The notes beneath the pieces are model-generated. The model was not told the origin of the DNA, did no database searches, and saw nothing but the letters and a program-made list of their open reading frames with translations. Both the position numbers and the translations under genes were made by a program. Below, piece after piece: positions 27,844 to 39,627 of a stretch of 64,000 nucleotides of DNA (positions within the stretch are counted from its first letter, which is position 1; the number at the start of each line of letters is the position of its first letter). The stretch is from Phreatobacter aquaticus (lineage in GTDB: Bacteria; Pseudomonadota; Alphaproteobacteria; Rhizobiales; Phreatobacteraceae): contig NZ_CP039865.1 of assembly GCF_005160265.1 (NCBI RefSeq), forward strand, positions 696,501 to 760,500, in the 5' to 3' direction.

Positions 27844-28542
27844 TTGTCTTTCGTGTTCGACCCCGTTGCCCGCCCTGCCCTTCCCGTTGTCGGTTCCGAC
27901 AAGCTGTTTCCGGTTCGCCGCGTCTATTGCGTCGGCCGCAACTACGCGGCCCATGCCCGCGAGATGGGTCACGATCCGAACCGCGAGCCGCCCTTCTTCT
28001 TCCAGAAGCCGGCTGACGCGCTGCAGGTGATCCCGACCGGCCAGACCGTCGATCATCCCTATCCGCCGAAGACCTCGAACTATCATTTCGAGATCGAGAT
28101 GGTCGTGGCGCTGTCCAAGGGCGGCAAGGACATTCCCGTCGAGAAGGCGCTGGACTGCGTGTTCGGCTACGGCATCGGCCTCGACATGACCCGCCGCGAC
28201 CTGCAGGACGAGGCCAAGCAGCTGAAGCGCCCGTGGGAGCCCGGCAAGGCTTCCGACCTCTCCGGTCCCTGCAGCCCGATCTATCCGGTGGCCCAGGTCG
28301 GTCACCGCGAGAAGGGCGCGATCTCGCTGTCGGTCGACGGCGTGGTCAAGCAGACCTCCGACCTCTCGGCCATGATCTGGTCGGTGGCCGAGCAGATCTC
28401 CTACCTCTCGTCCTATTTCGAGGTGTTCCCTGGCGACGTCATCTTCTCCGGCACGCCGGAAGGCGTGGGCGCGGTCGTCCGCGGCCAGACCATGGTCGGC
28501 GCGGTCGAGGGTCTTGGCGAGATCAAGCTGAAGGTGGTGTGA
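27844..28542 (+). CDS. Fumarylacetoacetate hydrolase family protein
   Basis: A 232-residue FAH-fold hydrolase or isomerase. The Mg2+ ligands are Glu-x-Glu in NYHFEIEMVVAL and Asp in GIGLDMTRRDLQ. The substrate helix and loop are VYCVGRNYAAHA and FFFQKPADAL, which resemble fumarylpyruvate hydrolase (gentisate pathway). The start is TTG at 27844, supported by GGAG six bases upstream and by homology starting there. No gentisate genes are nearby, so the physiological substrate is unsure. It overlaps the convergent YcxB-like gene by 20 bp. Confidence 0.9.
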   Translation: MSFVFDPVARPALPVVGSDKLFPVRRVYCVGRNYAAHAREMGHDPNREPPFFFQKPADALQVIPTGQTVDHPYPPKTSNYHFEIEMVVALSKGGKDIPVEKALDCVFGYGIGLDMTRRDLQDEAKQLKRPWEPGKASDLSGPCSPIYPVAQVGHREKGAISLSVDGVVKQTSDLSAMIWSVAEQISYLSSYFEVFPGDVIFSGTPEGVGAVVRGQTMVGAVEGLGEIKLKVV

Positions 28543-29068
28543 CCCCGCGCGCGGACATCCGCGCGTCGACGAAATCCAGGAAGGCGGCAAAGTCGCCTTC
28601 CTGAAGGCCCCGCGATGGCAGGGTGATCCCCTCGATCTTGCTGAGGAACAGGAAGGCGTGGCTGTCGGTATGGACAGTCGCGGTGACGCTTGCCCAGGGC
28701 GCAGCGCCGGTGATCGGTCCGAGAGTCCAGTTCACGCCTGACTGATCGACCTCCACGACCGCCTCGCGGTTGGCGATCGCATAGCGCGAGAACACCCAGC
28801 GATAGACGACATGGCGGAAGAACAGGTCGATCGCGAAGATCATGATCGGGATGACCAGCAGCCAGACCAGAACGTCTGCCTCCCGAAGGACCTGAAGATC
28901 CATGCCACTGCTCAACCAGAGCGTGGCGAGGAAGACTGCAATCCAGACAGGATAGCGCAGGGGCCGTCCCCAGCCGCGTAACGGCCCGAGGCTCTCCCGC
29001 GCGCGGGAGAGCGCAATGTAGTCGGCAAAAGTCATCACGAAGGTGAAGCGGTAGGTCGTCTGGGCCAT
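28523..29068 (-). CDS. YcxB-like membrane protein
   Basis: A 181-residue protein with an N-terminal soluble strand (MAQTTYRFTFVMTFADY), two central transmembrane segments (YPVWIAVFLATLWL and VLVWLLVIPIMIFAIDLF) and a C-terminal beta-rich domain (VVEVDQSGVNWTLGP, FLFLSKIEGITLPSRG) typical of the YcxB/DUF family. The function is unknown. GGAG is well placed upstream of the start. It sits where rbfA is expected downstream of infB. Confidence 0.68.
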   Translation of the reverse strand: MAQTTYRFTFVMTFADYIALSRARESLGPLRGWGRPLRYPVWIAVFLATLWLSSGMDLQVLREADVLVWLLVIPIMIFAIDLFFRHVVYRWVFSRYAIANREAVVEVDQSGVNWTLGPITGAAPWASVTATVHTDSHAFLFLSKIEGITLPSRGLQEGDFAAFLDFVDARMSARGVTPPSA

Positions 29069-29174
29069 TGTCCGCTCCGCTGGTGACTGCGGCCCCTCCT
29101 CATGGCGAGCCGGTTCGAGGGATCACTTGACCATGGGTCGCGTGCACCCCCTGCCGGGTTCAATGCTGCGCACG

Positions 29175-29203
29175 AAAAAGGCGGCCTCGAGGGCCGCCTT
29201 TTC
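29175..29203 (-). terminator. Intrinsic terminator of the rimP-nusA-ylxR-infB operon
   Basis: A 12-bp perfect stem: AAAAAGGCGGCC paired with GGCCGCCTTTTT, loop TCGAG. It stands 24 bp after the infB stop and has T-runs on both strands. It shows that this operon ends at infB here. Confidence 0.92.
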
Positions 29204-29227
29204 CAGATCGTCTTCGTCGAGACCCGC

Positions 29228-32200
29228 TCAGAGCGAGCGCTTGATCTCTTCGACGCGGAAGCACTCGATGACATCGCCTGCGCGCATGTCCTGGTAGCTC
29301 TCGAAGGCCATGCCGCATTCCTGGCCGACCTGGACTTCCTTGACCTCGTCCTTGAAGCGCTTGAGCGTCGAGAGCTTGCCCTCGTGCACAACCACGTTGT
29401 CGCGGATGAGGCGGACATTGGCACCACGTTCGACGCGGCCCTCGACCACCCGGCAACCGGCGACCTTGCCGACCTTGGTGATGTTGAACACCTCCATGAT
29501 CTCGGCATTGCCGAGCATGGTTTCGCGCAGTTCCGGCGTGAGCAGTCCGGACATGGCGGCTTTGATGTCGTCCACCAGGTCGTAGATGATCGCGTAGTAG
29601 CGGATCTCGATGCCGCCACGGTCGGCGGCCTCGCGCGCTTCCTTGTGCGCACGGGTGTTGAAGCCGATGACGGCCGCACCCGAGGCTTCCGCCAGCGTGA
29701 TGTCGCTCTCGGTGATGCCGCCGACACCCGACAGGATGACGCGGGCCGAAACCTCGTCATTGCCGACCTTGGCCAGTGCACCGACGATCGCTTCCACCGA
29801 ACCCTGCACGTCGCCCTTGATGATCAGCGGGAATTCCTTCTTCCCCGCACCAGCCTTGAGCTGGCTCATCATGTCCACCAGCGAACCGCGGCCGGCACCC
29901 ACGCGGGCTGCCTGCTTCTCGCGCTTCTGATGCTGGCGATAGGCCGTGATCTCACGGGCACGGGCTTCGCTCTCGACCACCGCGACGCGGTCGCCCGCCT
30001 CCGGTGTGCCGTTGAAGCCGAGCACCTCGACCGGGGTCGAGGGGCCAGCCTCTGCGAGCTGGTCGCCCTTGTCGGACACCAGCGCGCGGACACGGCCCCA
30101 TTCGGCGCCGGCCACCACGATGTCGCCGACCTGCAGCGTGCCGCGCTGGATCAGCACGGTTGCCACCGGACCGCGGCCGCGATCGAGCTTGGCCTCGATG
30201 ACAGTACCCTCGGCCAGACGGTCGGGGTTCGCCTTGAGATCAAGCACTTCGGCCTGCAGCTGGATCAGTTCCAGCAGCTTGTCGAGGTTCTGGCCGGTCT
30301 TGGCCGACAGCTCGACCTCGAGCACGTCGCCGCCCAGGGTTTCGACCTGAACTTCGTACTGCAGGAGATCGGTCTTGACCCGCTCGGGGCGGGCGTCGGG
30401 CAGGTCGACCTTGTTGATCGCCACGATCAGCGGAACCTTGGCGGCCTTGGCGTGATTGATCGCCTCGATCGTCTGCGGCATGACCGAGTCGTTCGCAGCA
30501 ACCACCAGCACCACGATATCCGTCACCTTGGCGCCGCGGGCGCGCATGGCAGTGAAGGCGGCGTGGCCCGGCGTATCGATGAAGGTGATCTTGCCGCCGA
30601 GCGGTGACACCACCTGATAGGCGCCGATATGCTGGGTGATGCCACCGGCTTCGCCGGAGACAACATTGGTCTTGCGCAGGGCGTCGAGCAGCGAGGTCTT
30701 GCCGTGGTCGACGTGGCCCATGATGGTCACGACCGGTGCACGCGATTCCAGGCTCTCGTCGGCGTCGGGCACATCGAACAGGCCCTCTTCCACGTCGGAC
30801 TCGGCAACACGCTTGACCGTGTGGCCCAGTTCCTCGGCGATCAGCTGGGCGGTGTCGGCATCGATCACGTCGGTGATCTTGTGCATCGCGCCCTGCTTCA
30901 TCAGCATGCGGATGATGTCGACGCCGCGCTCCGACATGCGGTTGGCGAGATCCGCGATCGTGATCGTCTCGGGGATCGTCACTTCGCGCATGATCTTTTC
31001 TTTTTGCTCGGTCACGCGACGACCGGTCATGCGCTGCACGCGGCGGCGGAACGAGGCTTCCGAGCGCATGCGCTCCGAGGCATCTTCCAGTGCGTTGGTC
31101 AGCGTCAGGCGCGTACGGCTGGGGGCAGCCGGCGTCTGGGTCGGGCGCGGCGGCGGAACGGCAGCCTTGCCCGGAGCGCCCCGGCGCGGTGCGCCGCGCG
31201 GCGCGTCATCGTCATCGCCCGCGGACCGCGGACGGCCGAGCGACGGCGGACCCGAACGCATCGGGCCGGCACCTTCGGGACGGGTCGGAATGGCGCTGGC
31301 AGCCGGCGCGCCGGCATTGAACGGGCGCGGCGGACGCGGGCTGTCGAGGCGCGGCGGACGGCCGTCGCGCATCGGCGGACGCTCACCGAAGCCACCTTCA
31401 CGCGGCGGACGATCACCGAACGGACGGTCACCCGGCGGACGCGGCGGACGATCACCGAACGGGCGGTCGCCCGGCGGACGCGGCGGACGATCGCCAAACG
31501 GACGGTCACCCGGCGGACGCGGCGGACGATCGCCGAACGGACGGTCGCCCGGCGGGCGCGGCGGACGGTCGCCATAGGCAGGGCGTTCACCCTGGGGGCG
31601 CTCGCCATAGGGGCGGGCCGGCGGGCGGTCGCCATAGGGACGGGCGGGCGGACGGTCACCCTGCGGGCGATCGCCACCGGCGGGCGCCGACGGAGCGCGC
31701 GCCTCGACGGGCGCGGCGGCAGCCGGTGCCTCGGCCGGTTCGGCAACGCGCGCCGGACGGCCAATGTCATCCAGGCTCTGCGGACGGCCATCGCCGGAGA
31801 AGCGGCGGCGAGCCTCGAACTCGGCGCGGCGGCGCGTCTCGTCCTCGCGCCGATGACGCTCTTCTTCCTCGGCCTTGCGGCGATCCTGCTCGGCGCGCTC
31901 GGCCGCACGGCGGGCATCCTCTTCGGCGCGACGGCCGGCCTGGTCGGCGGCCACCTTGCGCTCATCAGCTTCGCGCGAGCGGGCGTCGGCGAGCGCGCGG
32001 TCCCGCGCATCGCGCTCCTCGTCGGAGAGCGTCTTGAGGATCAGGCCGGGAGCGGGAGCCTTCGGCGGAGCCGGAGGAGCAACCGGACGCGGAGCCTCTG
32101 CCACCGGCGCCGGGGGCGCTGGCGTCGGGGCGACGGGCGCGGCAGCCGGACGCTGCGGCGGCGCGAACGCGCGCGGTTTGGCCGAGACCTTCTCCACCAC

Positions 32201-32332
32201 CACAGTCTTGCTGCGGCCATGGCTGAAGCTCTGGCGAACCATGCTCTGTTCGTGTCCGGCGGGTTTCTTCAGACTGAGCGTTTTGCCGGTCAGGCTGAGG
32301 GTCTTGTCGCCGGGGGTCTTCTCATCGGTCAT
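29228..32332 (-). CDS. infB: Translation initiation factor IF-2
   Basis: IF-2 (1034 residues) is the GTPase that places fMet-tRNA on the 30S subunit. The N-terminal half is long and low in complexity: a charged coiled-coil-like helix (about 100-180), Pro/Arg/Asp repeats (about 222-318; four copies of a 13-residue unit at 254-305) and a basic linker. IF2-N follows near 450-500. The GTPase domain has G1 GHVDHGKT (539-546), then DTPGH and NKVD, and the C-terminal domains bind tRNA. It ends at a strong terminator with no rbfA behind it. Confidence 0.98.
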   Translation of the reverse strand: MTDEKTPGDKTLSLTGKTLSLKKPAGHEQSMVRQSFSHGRSKTVVVEKVSAKPRAFAPPQRPAAAPVAPTPAPPAPVAEAPRPVAPPAPPKAPAPGLILKTLSDEERDARDRALADARSREADERKVAADQAGRRAEEDARRAAERAEQDRRKAEEEERHRREDETRRRAEFEARRRFSGDGRPQSLDDIGRPARVAEPAEAPAAAAPVEARAPSAPAGGDRPQGDRPPARPYGDRPPARPYGERPQGERPAYGDRPPRPPGDRPFGDRPPRPPGDRPFGDRPPRPPGDRPFGDRPPRPPGDRPFGDRPPREGGFGERPPMRDGRPPRLDSPRPPRPFNAGAPAASAIPTRPEGAGPMRSGPPSLGRPRSAGDDDDAPRGAPRRGAPGKAAVPPPRPTQTPAAPSRTRLTLTNALEDASERMRSEASFRRRVQRMTGRRVTEQKEKIMREVTIPETITIADLANRMSERGVDIIRMLMKQGAMHKITDVIDADTAQLIAEELGHTVKRVAESDVEEGLFDVPDADESLESRAPVVTIMGHVDHGKTSLLDALRKTNVVSGEAGGITQHIGAYQVVSPLGGKITFIDTPGHAAFTAMRARGAKVTDIVVLVVAANDSVMPQTIEAINHAKAAKVPLIVAINKVDLPDARPERVKTDLLQYEVQVETLGGDVLEVELSAKTGQNLDKLLELIQLQAEVLDLKANPDRLAEGTVIEAKLDRGRGPVATVLIQRGTLQVGDIVVAGAEWGRVRALVSDKGDQLAEAGPSTPVEVLGFNGTPEAGDRVAVVESEARAREITAYRQHQKREKQAARVGAGRGSLVDMMSQLKAGAGKKEFPLIIKGDVQGSVEAIVGALAKVGNDEVSARVILSGVGGITESDITLAEASGAAVIGFNTRAHKEAREAADRGGIEIRYYAIIYDLVDDIKAAMSGLLTPELRETMLGNAEIMEVFNITKVGKVAGCRVVEGRVERGANVRLIRDNVVVHEGKLSTLKRFKDEVKEVQVGQECGMAFESYQDMRAGDVIECFRVEEIKRSL
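31418..31573 (-). repeat. 39-bp tandem repeat inside infB
   Basis: Four in-frame copies of a 13-codon unit (protein [13 protein letters not shown]), with looser versions on both sides ([18 protein letters not shown]). The repeat encodes a Pro/Arg/Asp-rich disordered segment of the IF-2 N-terminal region. DNA identity between copies is high, so slippage could change copy number. Confidence 0.9.
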
Positions 32333-32370
32333 TCGGTTCGGTCCTGCGCCCTACGGCTGGTCCTGAAAAG

Positions 32371-33063
32371 TCAGTGTTTCGGCTCGTTAACGGAAGCCGG
32401 AGATGGTCCGCCGGTCAGGGCACCGGAGCGGAAAACCTCGAGGGCAGCGCAGCGCGCGAGAAAATGAGCGCTCGGCCCGCCGGCGAGCAGCGCTGCATGT
32501 ACCACATTCATGCGGCCCAATGCCAAATCCAATTGTGAGGAGTCGAACAGCGTTACCCGCGCGACTTGTCCCTCGTCGTCCCCATGGCGGCGGCGGACCG
32601 CCTGGGCCTGTTTCTTCACCCCATCCTCACCGGCATCGCTGGCATGGATGAGGCCTGCAATATCCTGGTTGGAGGCCGCGGCCTCTACCTTGGAAAAGCC
32701 TGTGATGATGGCGCCCGCCTTGTTGGCAAGCGACAGGGCGGACAGCGCCTGCCCCTCCAGCAAGGCATCCACCCTGTCGGCAATGTCGGCCGGCACGGTG
32801 ACCTCACTCTTGAAGGCGCGGGCAAAAGCCTTGCGGCGGACCGCCTCGGTCAGCGCGGCCCGGGTGGCGGTCACCCAGGCACCGCGGCCCGGCAGCTTGG
32901 CCTTGAGGTCGGCGATGACGACGCCTTCGGGATCGATGACGAAACGGATCAGACCGTCCGGTGAGCCGGCGGTGCGATTGACGATACAGGTCCGCTCAGC
33001 CTCGCCACGCCGGACGCGCGGTCCGGCATCGAGGTTGAGATCGGGACCCTCTTCGATCGTCAT
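32371..33063 (-). CDS. YlxR-family RNA-binding protein with L7Ae-like C-terminal domain
   Basis: A 230-residue protein in the usual place between nusA and infB. The N-terminal YlxR/DUF448 domain contains GEAERTCIVNRTAGSPDGLIRFV and LPGRGAWVTATRAAL. The C-terminal part (LSLANKAGAIITGFSKVEAA, GLIHASDAGEDGV) looks like the YlxQ/L7Ae ribosomal protein fold. So the two proteins that are separate in Bacillus (ylxR, ylxQ) are fused here, which is common in alphaproteobacteria. YlxR (RnpM) binds RNase P RNA in Bacillus. Three ATGs lie in a row; the last has the best spacing to AAGGG. Confidence 0.88.
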   Translation of the reverse strand: MTIEEGPDLNLDAGPRVRRGEAERTCIVNRTAGSPDGLIRFVIDPEGVVIADLKAKLPGRGAWVTATRAALTEAVRRKAFARAFKSEVTVPADIADRVDALLEGQALSALSLANKAGAIITGFSKVEAAASNQDIAGLIHASDAGEDGVKKQAQAVRRRHGDDEGQVARVTLFDSSQLDLALGRMNVVHAALLAGGPSAHFLARCAALEVFRSGALTGGPSPASVNEPKH

Positions 33064-33089
33064 CATCATCCCTTGGGGTCATCCGAGGC

Positions 33090-34682
33090 TCACGCCCCGG
33101 CCTCCTCGTGAACGGCTTCGGCTTCCGCCTCGGCCGGAGCCTCGATCCAGCCGGCCTTGACGCGGGCCGCCATGATCATGGCTTCGGCCTCTTCCTTCGA
33201 CAGGTCGAACCCGTCGAGATAGCCGGCATGCTTGGTGGTCTGGCCTTCCTTGCGCTCCGACCAGCCGACGAGGTCGTCTGGCACGCAGCCGGCGAAGTCC
33301 TCGAGCGACTTCACGTCGTTCTCGCCGAGCTTGACCATCATGGCGGTGGTGATGCCCTCGACCTCGCGGAGGTCGTCGGCGACACCGAGCGCCTTGCGCT
33401 TCTCGTCGTGCTCGGCCTCGATCCGGCCGAGATAATCCAGCGCGCGGCGCTGCAGTTCCTGCGCCGTCTCCTCGTCAAAGCCCTCGATGCCCGCGAGATC
33501 GACGAGATCGACATAGGCGACCTCCTCGACGGTGCGGAAGCCTTCCGAGGTGAGCAACTGGCCGACAACCTCGTCAACATCCAGGGCGCCCATGAACAGC
33601 TTGGTGCGGGCCTCGAACTCGGCCTGGCGGCGCTCGCTCTCCTCGGCCTCGGTCAGGATGTCGATGTCCCAGCCGGTCAGCTGCGAGGCCAGGCGGACGT
33701 TCTGGCCGCGACGGCCGATCGCCAGCGACAGCTGCGCATCGGGAACCACAACCTCGATACGCTCGCGGTCCTCGTCGAGCACCACCTTGGCGACTTCGGC
33801 GGGCGCCAGCGCATTCACCACGAAGGTGGCGATGTCACCGTTCCACGGAATGATGTCGACCTTCTCGCCCTGCAGTTCGGCGACGACCGCCTGAACGCGC
33901 GAGCCGCGCATGCCGACGCAGGCGCCGACCGGGTCGATGGACGAGTCGCGCGACACGACGGCGATCTTGGCGCGCGAGCCGGGGTCGCGGGCGACCGCCT
34001 TGATCTCGACGATGCCGTCGTAGATTTCCGGCACTTCCTGGGCGAACAGCTTCGCCATGAACTGCGGATGGGTGCGCGACAGGAAGATCTGCGGCCCGCG
34101 CTGCTCGCGGCGGACGTCGAAGAGATAGGCGCGGACGCGATCGCCGTTGCGGAACAATTCGCGCGGGATCAGCTCGTCGCGGCGGATGATCGCCTCGCCG
34201 CGGCCGAGATCGACCACCACGTTGCCGTATTCCACGCGCTTGACCAGACCCGAGACGATCTCGCCGACACGATCCTTGTATTCGTCGAACTGGCGGTCGC
34301 GCTCGGCCTCGCGGACCTTCTGCACGATGACCTGCTTGGCCGACTGTGCGGCGATGCGGCCGAAATCGAAGGGCGGCAGTGTCTCGGCGATCCAGTCACC
34401 CGGCTGCGCCGCCGGGTTCTTGCGGCGGGCCTCGTCGGTCGCGATCTGGGTCGCGAGATTGTCGATCGCATCCACCACCTGCAGCAGGCGGGACAGGCGG
34501 ATCTCGCCGGACTTCGGATTGATCTCGGCGCGGACCTCGGTCTCCTGGCCATAGCGCGAGCGCGCGGCCTTCTGGATCGCGTCCTCCATCGCCTCAAGCA
34601 CGATCTGCCGGTCGATCTGTTTCTCGCGTGCGACCGCGTCAGCGATCTGCAGCAATTCGAGGCGGTTGGCTGAAACGGCCAT
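33090..34682 (-). CDS. nusA: Transcription termination/antitermination factor NusA
   Basis: NusA (530 residues) binds RNA polymerase and nascent RNA. The order is an N-terminal RNAP-binding domain ([19 protein letters not shown]), S1 ([19 protein letters not shown]), KH1 and KH2 ([39 protein letters not shown]), then two C-terminal acidic helix-hairpin-helix repeats as in proteobacteria. The start MAVSANRLE at 34682 has GGGGGAA upstream. It lies 16 bp after rimP and 26 bp before ylxR on the same transcript. Confidence 0.97.
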   Translation of the reverse strand: MAVSANRLELLQIADAVAREKQIDRQIVLEAMEDAIQKAARSRYGQETEVRAEINPKSGEIRLSRLLQVVDAIDNLATQIATDEARRKNPAAQPGDWIAETLPPFDFGRIAAQSAKQVIVQKVREAERDRQFDEYKDRVGEIVSGLVKRVEYGNVVVDLGRGEAIIRRDELIPRELFRNGDRVRAYLFDVRREQRGPQIFLSRTHPQFMAKLFAQEVPEIYDGIVEIKAVARDPGSRAKIAVVSRDSSIDPVGACVGMRGSRVQAVVAELQGEKVDIIPWNGDIATFVVNALAPAEVAKVVLDEDRERIEVVVPDAQLSLAIGRRGQNVRLASQLTGWDIDILTEAEESERRQAEFEARTKLFMGALDVDEVVGQLLTSEGFRTVEEVAYVDLVDLAGIEGFDEETAQELQRRALDYLGRIEAEHDEKRKALGVADDLREVEGITTAMMVKLGENDVKSLEDFAGCVPDDLVGWSERKEGQTTKHAGYLDGFDLSKEEAEAMIMAARVKAGWIEAPAEAEAEAVHEEAGA

Positions 34683-34698
34683 GGCTCGGTTTCCCCCT

Positions 34699-35517
34699 TC
34701 AGCGGGTCGGTTTTGGTTTGGCAAATCGGCCCGGCCCCTTGGGCTTCGGACCACGCGGCCCGTCGCTGTGCGGAACGGGCTTCGATTGGGGTGACTTCTT
34801 CGGCGCCTGCGCGGCCTTGACCGGCCGTGGCGTCGCGGGCCGCACGACGATCATGTCGGGGCTCTCGTCATTCTCGTTGTCGGCATCCGGCGGCAGGAAG
34901 TCGTCGTCCTCGTCGTCGAGGTCGTCGGCATCCTCGTCGTCGTCTTCCATCGAGCGTCCCGCCTGCTTGGCACGCCGCAGCGCCTCGCGGATCAGCTCGT
35001 CCGTGAGAACCAGGCGTGCCTCGCCGATTTCCTCGATCGGCAACAGCGCATCGACCTCCTCGCCCGGATTGGCGTCGGTCCGCCGGAGCTTCGCCGACGC
35101 ACCGGATGTGCCGAGCAGGATGCCGCGATAGCGCTTGCGACCTGCCTGGGCGACGGCCATCTCGACGCGCATCTCGTGGCCCGACCAGCGATCGAAATCG
35201 CCGACGCGCACCAGCGGGCGATCGATGCCCGGCGATGACATTTCCAGGCTGTAGGCTTCGGTGATCGGATCCTCGACGTCCAGCACCGGTGACAGGGCGC
35301 GGCTCGCGGCCTCGCAATCCTCGATGGTGAAGGTGCCGTCCGGCCGCTCGGCCATGATCTGCAAGGTGACGCCGCTGTTGCCGCCGCCAGAGACGCGGAC
35401 ACGCACCAGCCGGAAGCCCATGCCCTCGAGCACAGGTTCGACAATGGCGGCCACGCGGGCTGCCATTCCGGTTTCAACGATCAGGCGCGGATCTTCCGCC
35501 GACAAGCGCTTCTCCAC
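34699..35517 (-). CDS. rimP: Ribosome maturation factor RimP with long C-terminal tail
   Basis: RimP (272 residues) helps 30S assembly. The conserved part spans residues 1-170: [53 protein letters not shown]. After it comes an unusual tail: an acidic block ([19 protein letters not shown]) followed by a Lys/Pro-rich basic end. Standard RimP has about 150-200 residues, so the tail adds roughly 80. The start is GTG. The gene leads the rimP-nusA-ylxR-infB operon. Confidence 0.95.
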   Translation of the reverse strand: MEKRLSAEDPRLIVETGMAARVAAIVEPVLEGMGFRLVRVRVSGGGNSGVTLQIMAERPDGTFTIEDCEAASRALSPVLDVEDPITEAYSLEMSSPGIDRPLVRVGDFDRWSGHEMRVEMAVAQAGRKRYRGILLGTSGASAKLRRTDANPGEEVDALLPIEEIGEARLVLTDELIREALRRAKQAGRSMEDDDEDADDLDDEDDDFLPPDADNENDESPDMIVVRPATPRPVKAAQAPKKSPQSKPVPHSDGPRGPKPKGPGRFAKPKPTR

Positions 35518-35540
35518 TCGGGTGCTTCAGGGCCCTTCCG

Positions 35541-35575
35541 AAACGAAAAGAGCGGGCCCCGGACGGAACCCACTC
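35541..35575 (-). terminator. Terminator-like hairpin just upstream of rimP
   Basis: On the minus strand GAGTGGG pairs with CCCGCTC and is followed by TTTTCGTTT. It lies between the TIGR02300 gene and rimP, only 24 bp before the rimP start. It either ends the TIGR02300 transcript or acts as a leader attenuator of the rimP operon. Nothing in the sequence decides between the two. Confidence 0.6.
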
Positions 35576-35715
35576 TCACGATCGGATCGATGAGGGCGAT
35601 AGGCGCTTCACATACGCCCAACCCGGCGGTTTCGCAAGGCCCTGACTGCGCAGCGCCCGGCTATCGGCCAAGTTTCGCGCCGGCAGGGCCCAAAGGGACC
35701 CCGGCCGGCTCGAGA

Positions 35716-36123
35716 TCAGACCTCGTCGTCGGTCTCGATGGCGTCGCCGATCAGGTCGGTGACGTCGTCACCGGCATCGTCCTCGTCTTCCTCGAGGAAG
35801 GTGTCGGCATCGTCGGCCGCGTCGTCCTCGACCTCGATGTCGTCATCGACGACAACCACCTTGGCGGCGCCCGTGGCCTCGTCATCGGCCTCTTCAAGGC
35901 TGATGAGCTCGGCGTCCGGCACTTCGAGCTCGACTTCCTCGTCGGCGACCACCGGAGCAGCCTTGGCGGCGGCAGCGGCCGAACCACGGCGCACGGGCTC
36001 GAAGATGGCGCGGGGCAGCACCTCGCCCGTGTAGGGCGACACGATCGGATCGCGGTTGAGATCGTAGAACTTCTTGCCCGTCGTCGGGTCGATGCGCTTC
36101 ACGCCAAGTTCGGGTCTCGCCAC
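35716..36123 (-). CDS. TIGR02300 family (FYDLN acid) protein
   Basis: A 135-residue alphaproteobacterial protein. The conserved N-terminal zinc-less motif reads MARPELGVKRIDPTTGKKF then YDLNRDPIVSPYTGE; the rest is a highly acidic, low-complexity tail (about 40 Asp/Glu). The function is not known. It sits divergent from aroA, its usual neighbour in this group. In several relatives a tRNA-Ala gene lies between them; here none is seen. Confidence 0.92.
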   Translation of the reverse strand: MARPELGVKRIDPTTGKKFYDLNRDPIVSPYTGEVLPRAIFEPVRRGSAAAAAKAAPVVADEEVELEVPDAELISLEEADDEATGAAKVVVVDDDIEVEDDAADDADTFLEEDEDDAGDDVTDLIGDAIETDDEV

Positions 36124-36216
36124 GGCGGACTCCTTGTTAGATACGGAACATCTCTTGAAGGGGCGTCAGTTGGCCTTGCGAACTCCTATTGTCAAGAGGC
36201 TTCAGGCGCGGGATAG

Positions 36217-38218
<2,002 letters not shown>

Positions 38219-38222
<4 letters not shown>

Positions 38223-38584
38223 CGCCGTTCGGCGCCCGGGTCCGCTCGCTCCGCGAGGCCAAGGGCACCACCCTGACCGCCATGGCGGAAGCAATCGGCG
38301 TCTCGGCCGCCTATCTCTCGGCGCTCGAGCACGGCAAGCGCGGCCGTCCCAGCTGGTATCTGGTCCAGCGGATCATCGCCTATTTCGGCATCATCTGGGA
38401 CGAGGCGGAGGAGCTGGCTAAGCTCGCCGAGATCTCGCACCCGCGCATCGTCATTGATACGTCGGGCCTGTCGCCGCAGGCGACCGAACTTGCCAACCTG
38501 CTGGCGCGCCGCATCGGCCTGCTGGCCGATGAGGAGATCGCCGACCTGCTCTTCGTGCTGAAGTCGAAGCTACCGGGGCGCTAG
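38219..38584 (+). CDS. XRE-family helix-turn-helix protein
   Basis: A 121-residue protein with an N-terminal Cro/C1-type HTH (FGARVRSLREAKGTTLTAMA, IGVSAAYLSALEHGKRGRP) and a helical C-terminal part. The start overlaps the cmk stop (ATGA), so it is translated with cmk. It might regulate cell-cycle or nucleotide genes, but no target is evident. Its stop codon shares bases with the stop of the convergent small membrane protein. Confidence 0.85.
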
Positions 38585-38772
38585 CGAGCGTTCATCATCT
38601 TGACGAGGGCGCCGATCAGCGCGAACAGCGCAAGCGCCAGCAGGCCATACTGCATCACCTTGAGCGCCGTGCTGGGAGCCTCGGTCGCACCAAAGATCTG
38701 GTAGAGGAGCAGCGCCGAGGTCGCCCCGCTCATCAGGGCAAGCCGGATCCATTTTCCGCGGCCTTCGTCCAT
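38581..38772 (-). CDS. Small two-helix membrane protein
   Basis: A 63-residue protein starting MDEGRGKWIRLAL, with two hydrophobic segments (LALMSGATSALLLYQIFGA; YGLLALALFALIGALVKM). It has an ideal ribosome-binding site, GGAGG seven bases before the ATG. No family is recognised. It lies 13 bp downstream of the methyltransferase gene on the same strand and may be co-transcribed with it. Longer frames upstream are not supported. Confidence 0.7.
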   Translation of the reverse strand: MDEGRGKWIRLALMSGATSALLLYQIFGATEAPSTALKVMQYGLLALALFALIGALVKMMNAR

Positions 38773-38785
38773 CGTGCAGCCTCCG

Positions 38786-39526
38786 TCAGGTGTCCTGCGC
38801 AATCCGCGTGGCCGGGCTCGGAGCCAGCGAAGGCCGGAAGATCTCGACCGCGCGCTCGCGCCTGACCGCCGCCGGCTTGTAGACCTGCTTGGTGGCTTCC
38901 ACGAGATGGACGCCGGCAAAGGGCAGCGACAGCGCCGAGCCCACCCGCTCCCAGGCGGCGGCCGAACGCAGCACCACCGATTCCCGGATAGGCGGCACCC
39001 ACAGCGCCTGGCTCCAGGCGACGGGTGTGAACGAGGATTGCCGCATCAGTTCGGTCAGCTGCCGCGACGAATAGGGCCGCCCCTGGCCGAACGGCGTCGT
39101 GTCGCGCTGCGCCCACAGGCCGCGGCGGTTCGGCACGACGGCCAGCACGCGCCCGCCGGCTGCCAGCACCCGCCAGACCTCGCCGAGCAGCGAACCGACA
39201 TCATCCGACATCTCCAGCGCATGGACGATCAGCATGCGGTCGACTGCCGCGTCGGGCAGCGGCAGCATGTCGTCCTCCACCAGCGCCGAGCGGCCCGGCC
39301 TTGCCGTCGGCCAATGGATGACGCCCTGGCGGGCCGGCATGAAGGCGAGCGACCGGTCGGCATCCTCGCGAAACAGGCCGAGATAGGGCGTGCAATAGCC
39401 AAGCCCCACCACGGTCATGCCGCGCGCGCCCGCCCAGTGGGCGCGGATCGCACGGTTGACCATGCGCCGTGCCACCATGCCGAGCGAGGACGTATAGAAG
39501 GCGCGCAGATCGACGACGTCGGACAT
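38786..39526 (-). CDS. Class I SAM-dependent methyltransferase
   Basis: A 246-residue protein. The SAM-binding motif I is a variant, MTVVGLGYCTPYLGLF, followed by LVEDDMLPLPDAAVDRMLIVHALEM (motifs II-III) and LRESVVLRSAA-like late helices. It sits divergent to gloB, a constant neighbour in Hyphomicrobiales, but the methyl acceptor is unknown. Confidence 0.85.
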   Translation of the reverse strand: MSDVVDLRAFYTSSLGMVARRMVNRAIRAHWAGARGMTVVGLGYCTPYLGLFREDADRSLAFMPARQGVIHWPTARPGRSALVEDDMLPLPDAAVDRMLIVHALEMSDDVGSLLGEVWRVLAAGGRVLAVVPNRRGLWAQRDTTPFGQGRPYSSRQLTELMRQSSFTPVAWSQALWVPPIRESVVLRSAAAWERVGSALSLPFAGVHLVEATKQVYKPAAVRRERAVEIFRPSLAPSPATRIAQDT

Positions 39527-39627
39527 GGGCCGGCAGGTTCACTTTCAGGTCAGAGATCTGCAGAATGGATTGGCGGAGCACGGTGAGCAATGAGATAAGC
39601 GCGCCAGTTCATTGCCGGGAGACCCTG

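Noticed and set aside
27139-28590. 483-codon frame that would fuse yciB to an N-terminal extension
   Set aside because: The extension is antisense to the FAH-family gene and has no homology; YciB proteins begin near 27750.
30629-32467. 612-codon plus-strand frame opposite infB with Arg/Thr-rich repeats
   Set aside because: It is the mirror of the infB tandem repeat and N-terminal region; the IF-2 frame has all GTPase motifs.
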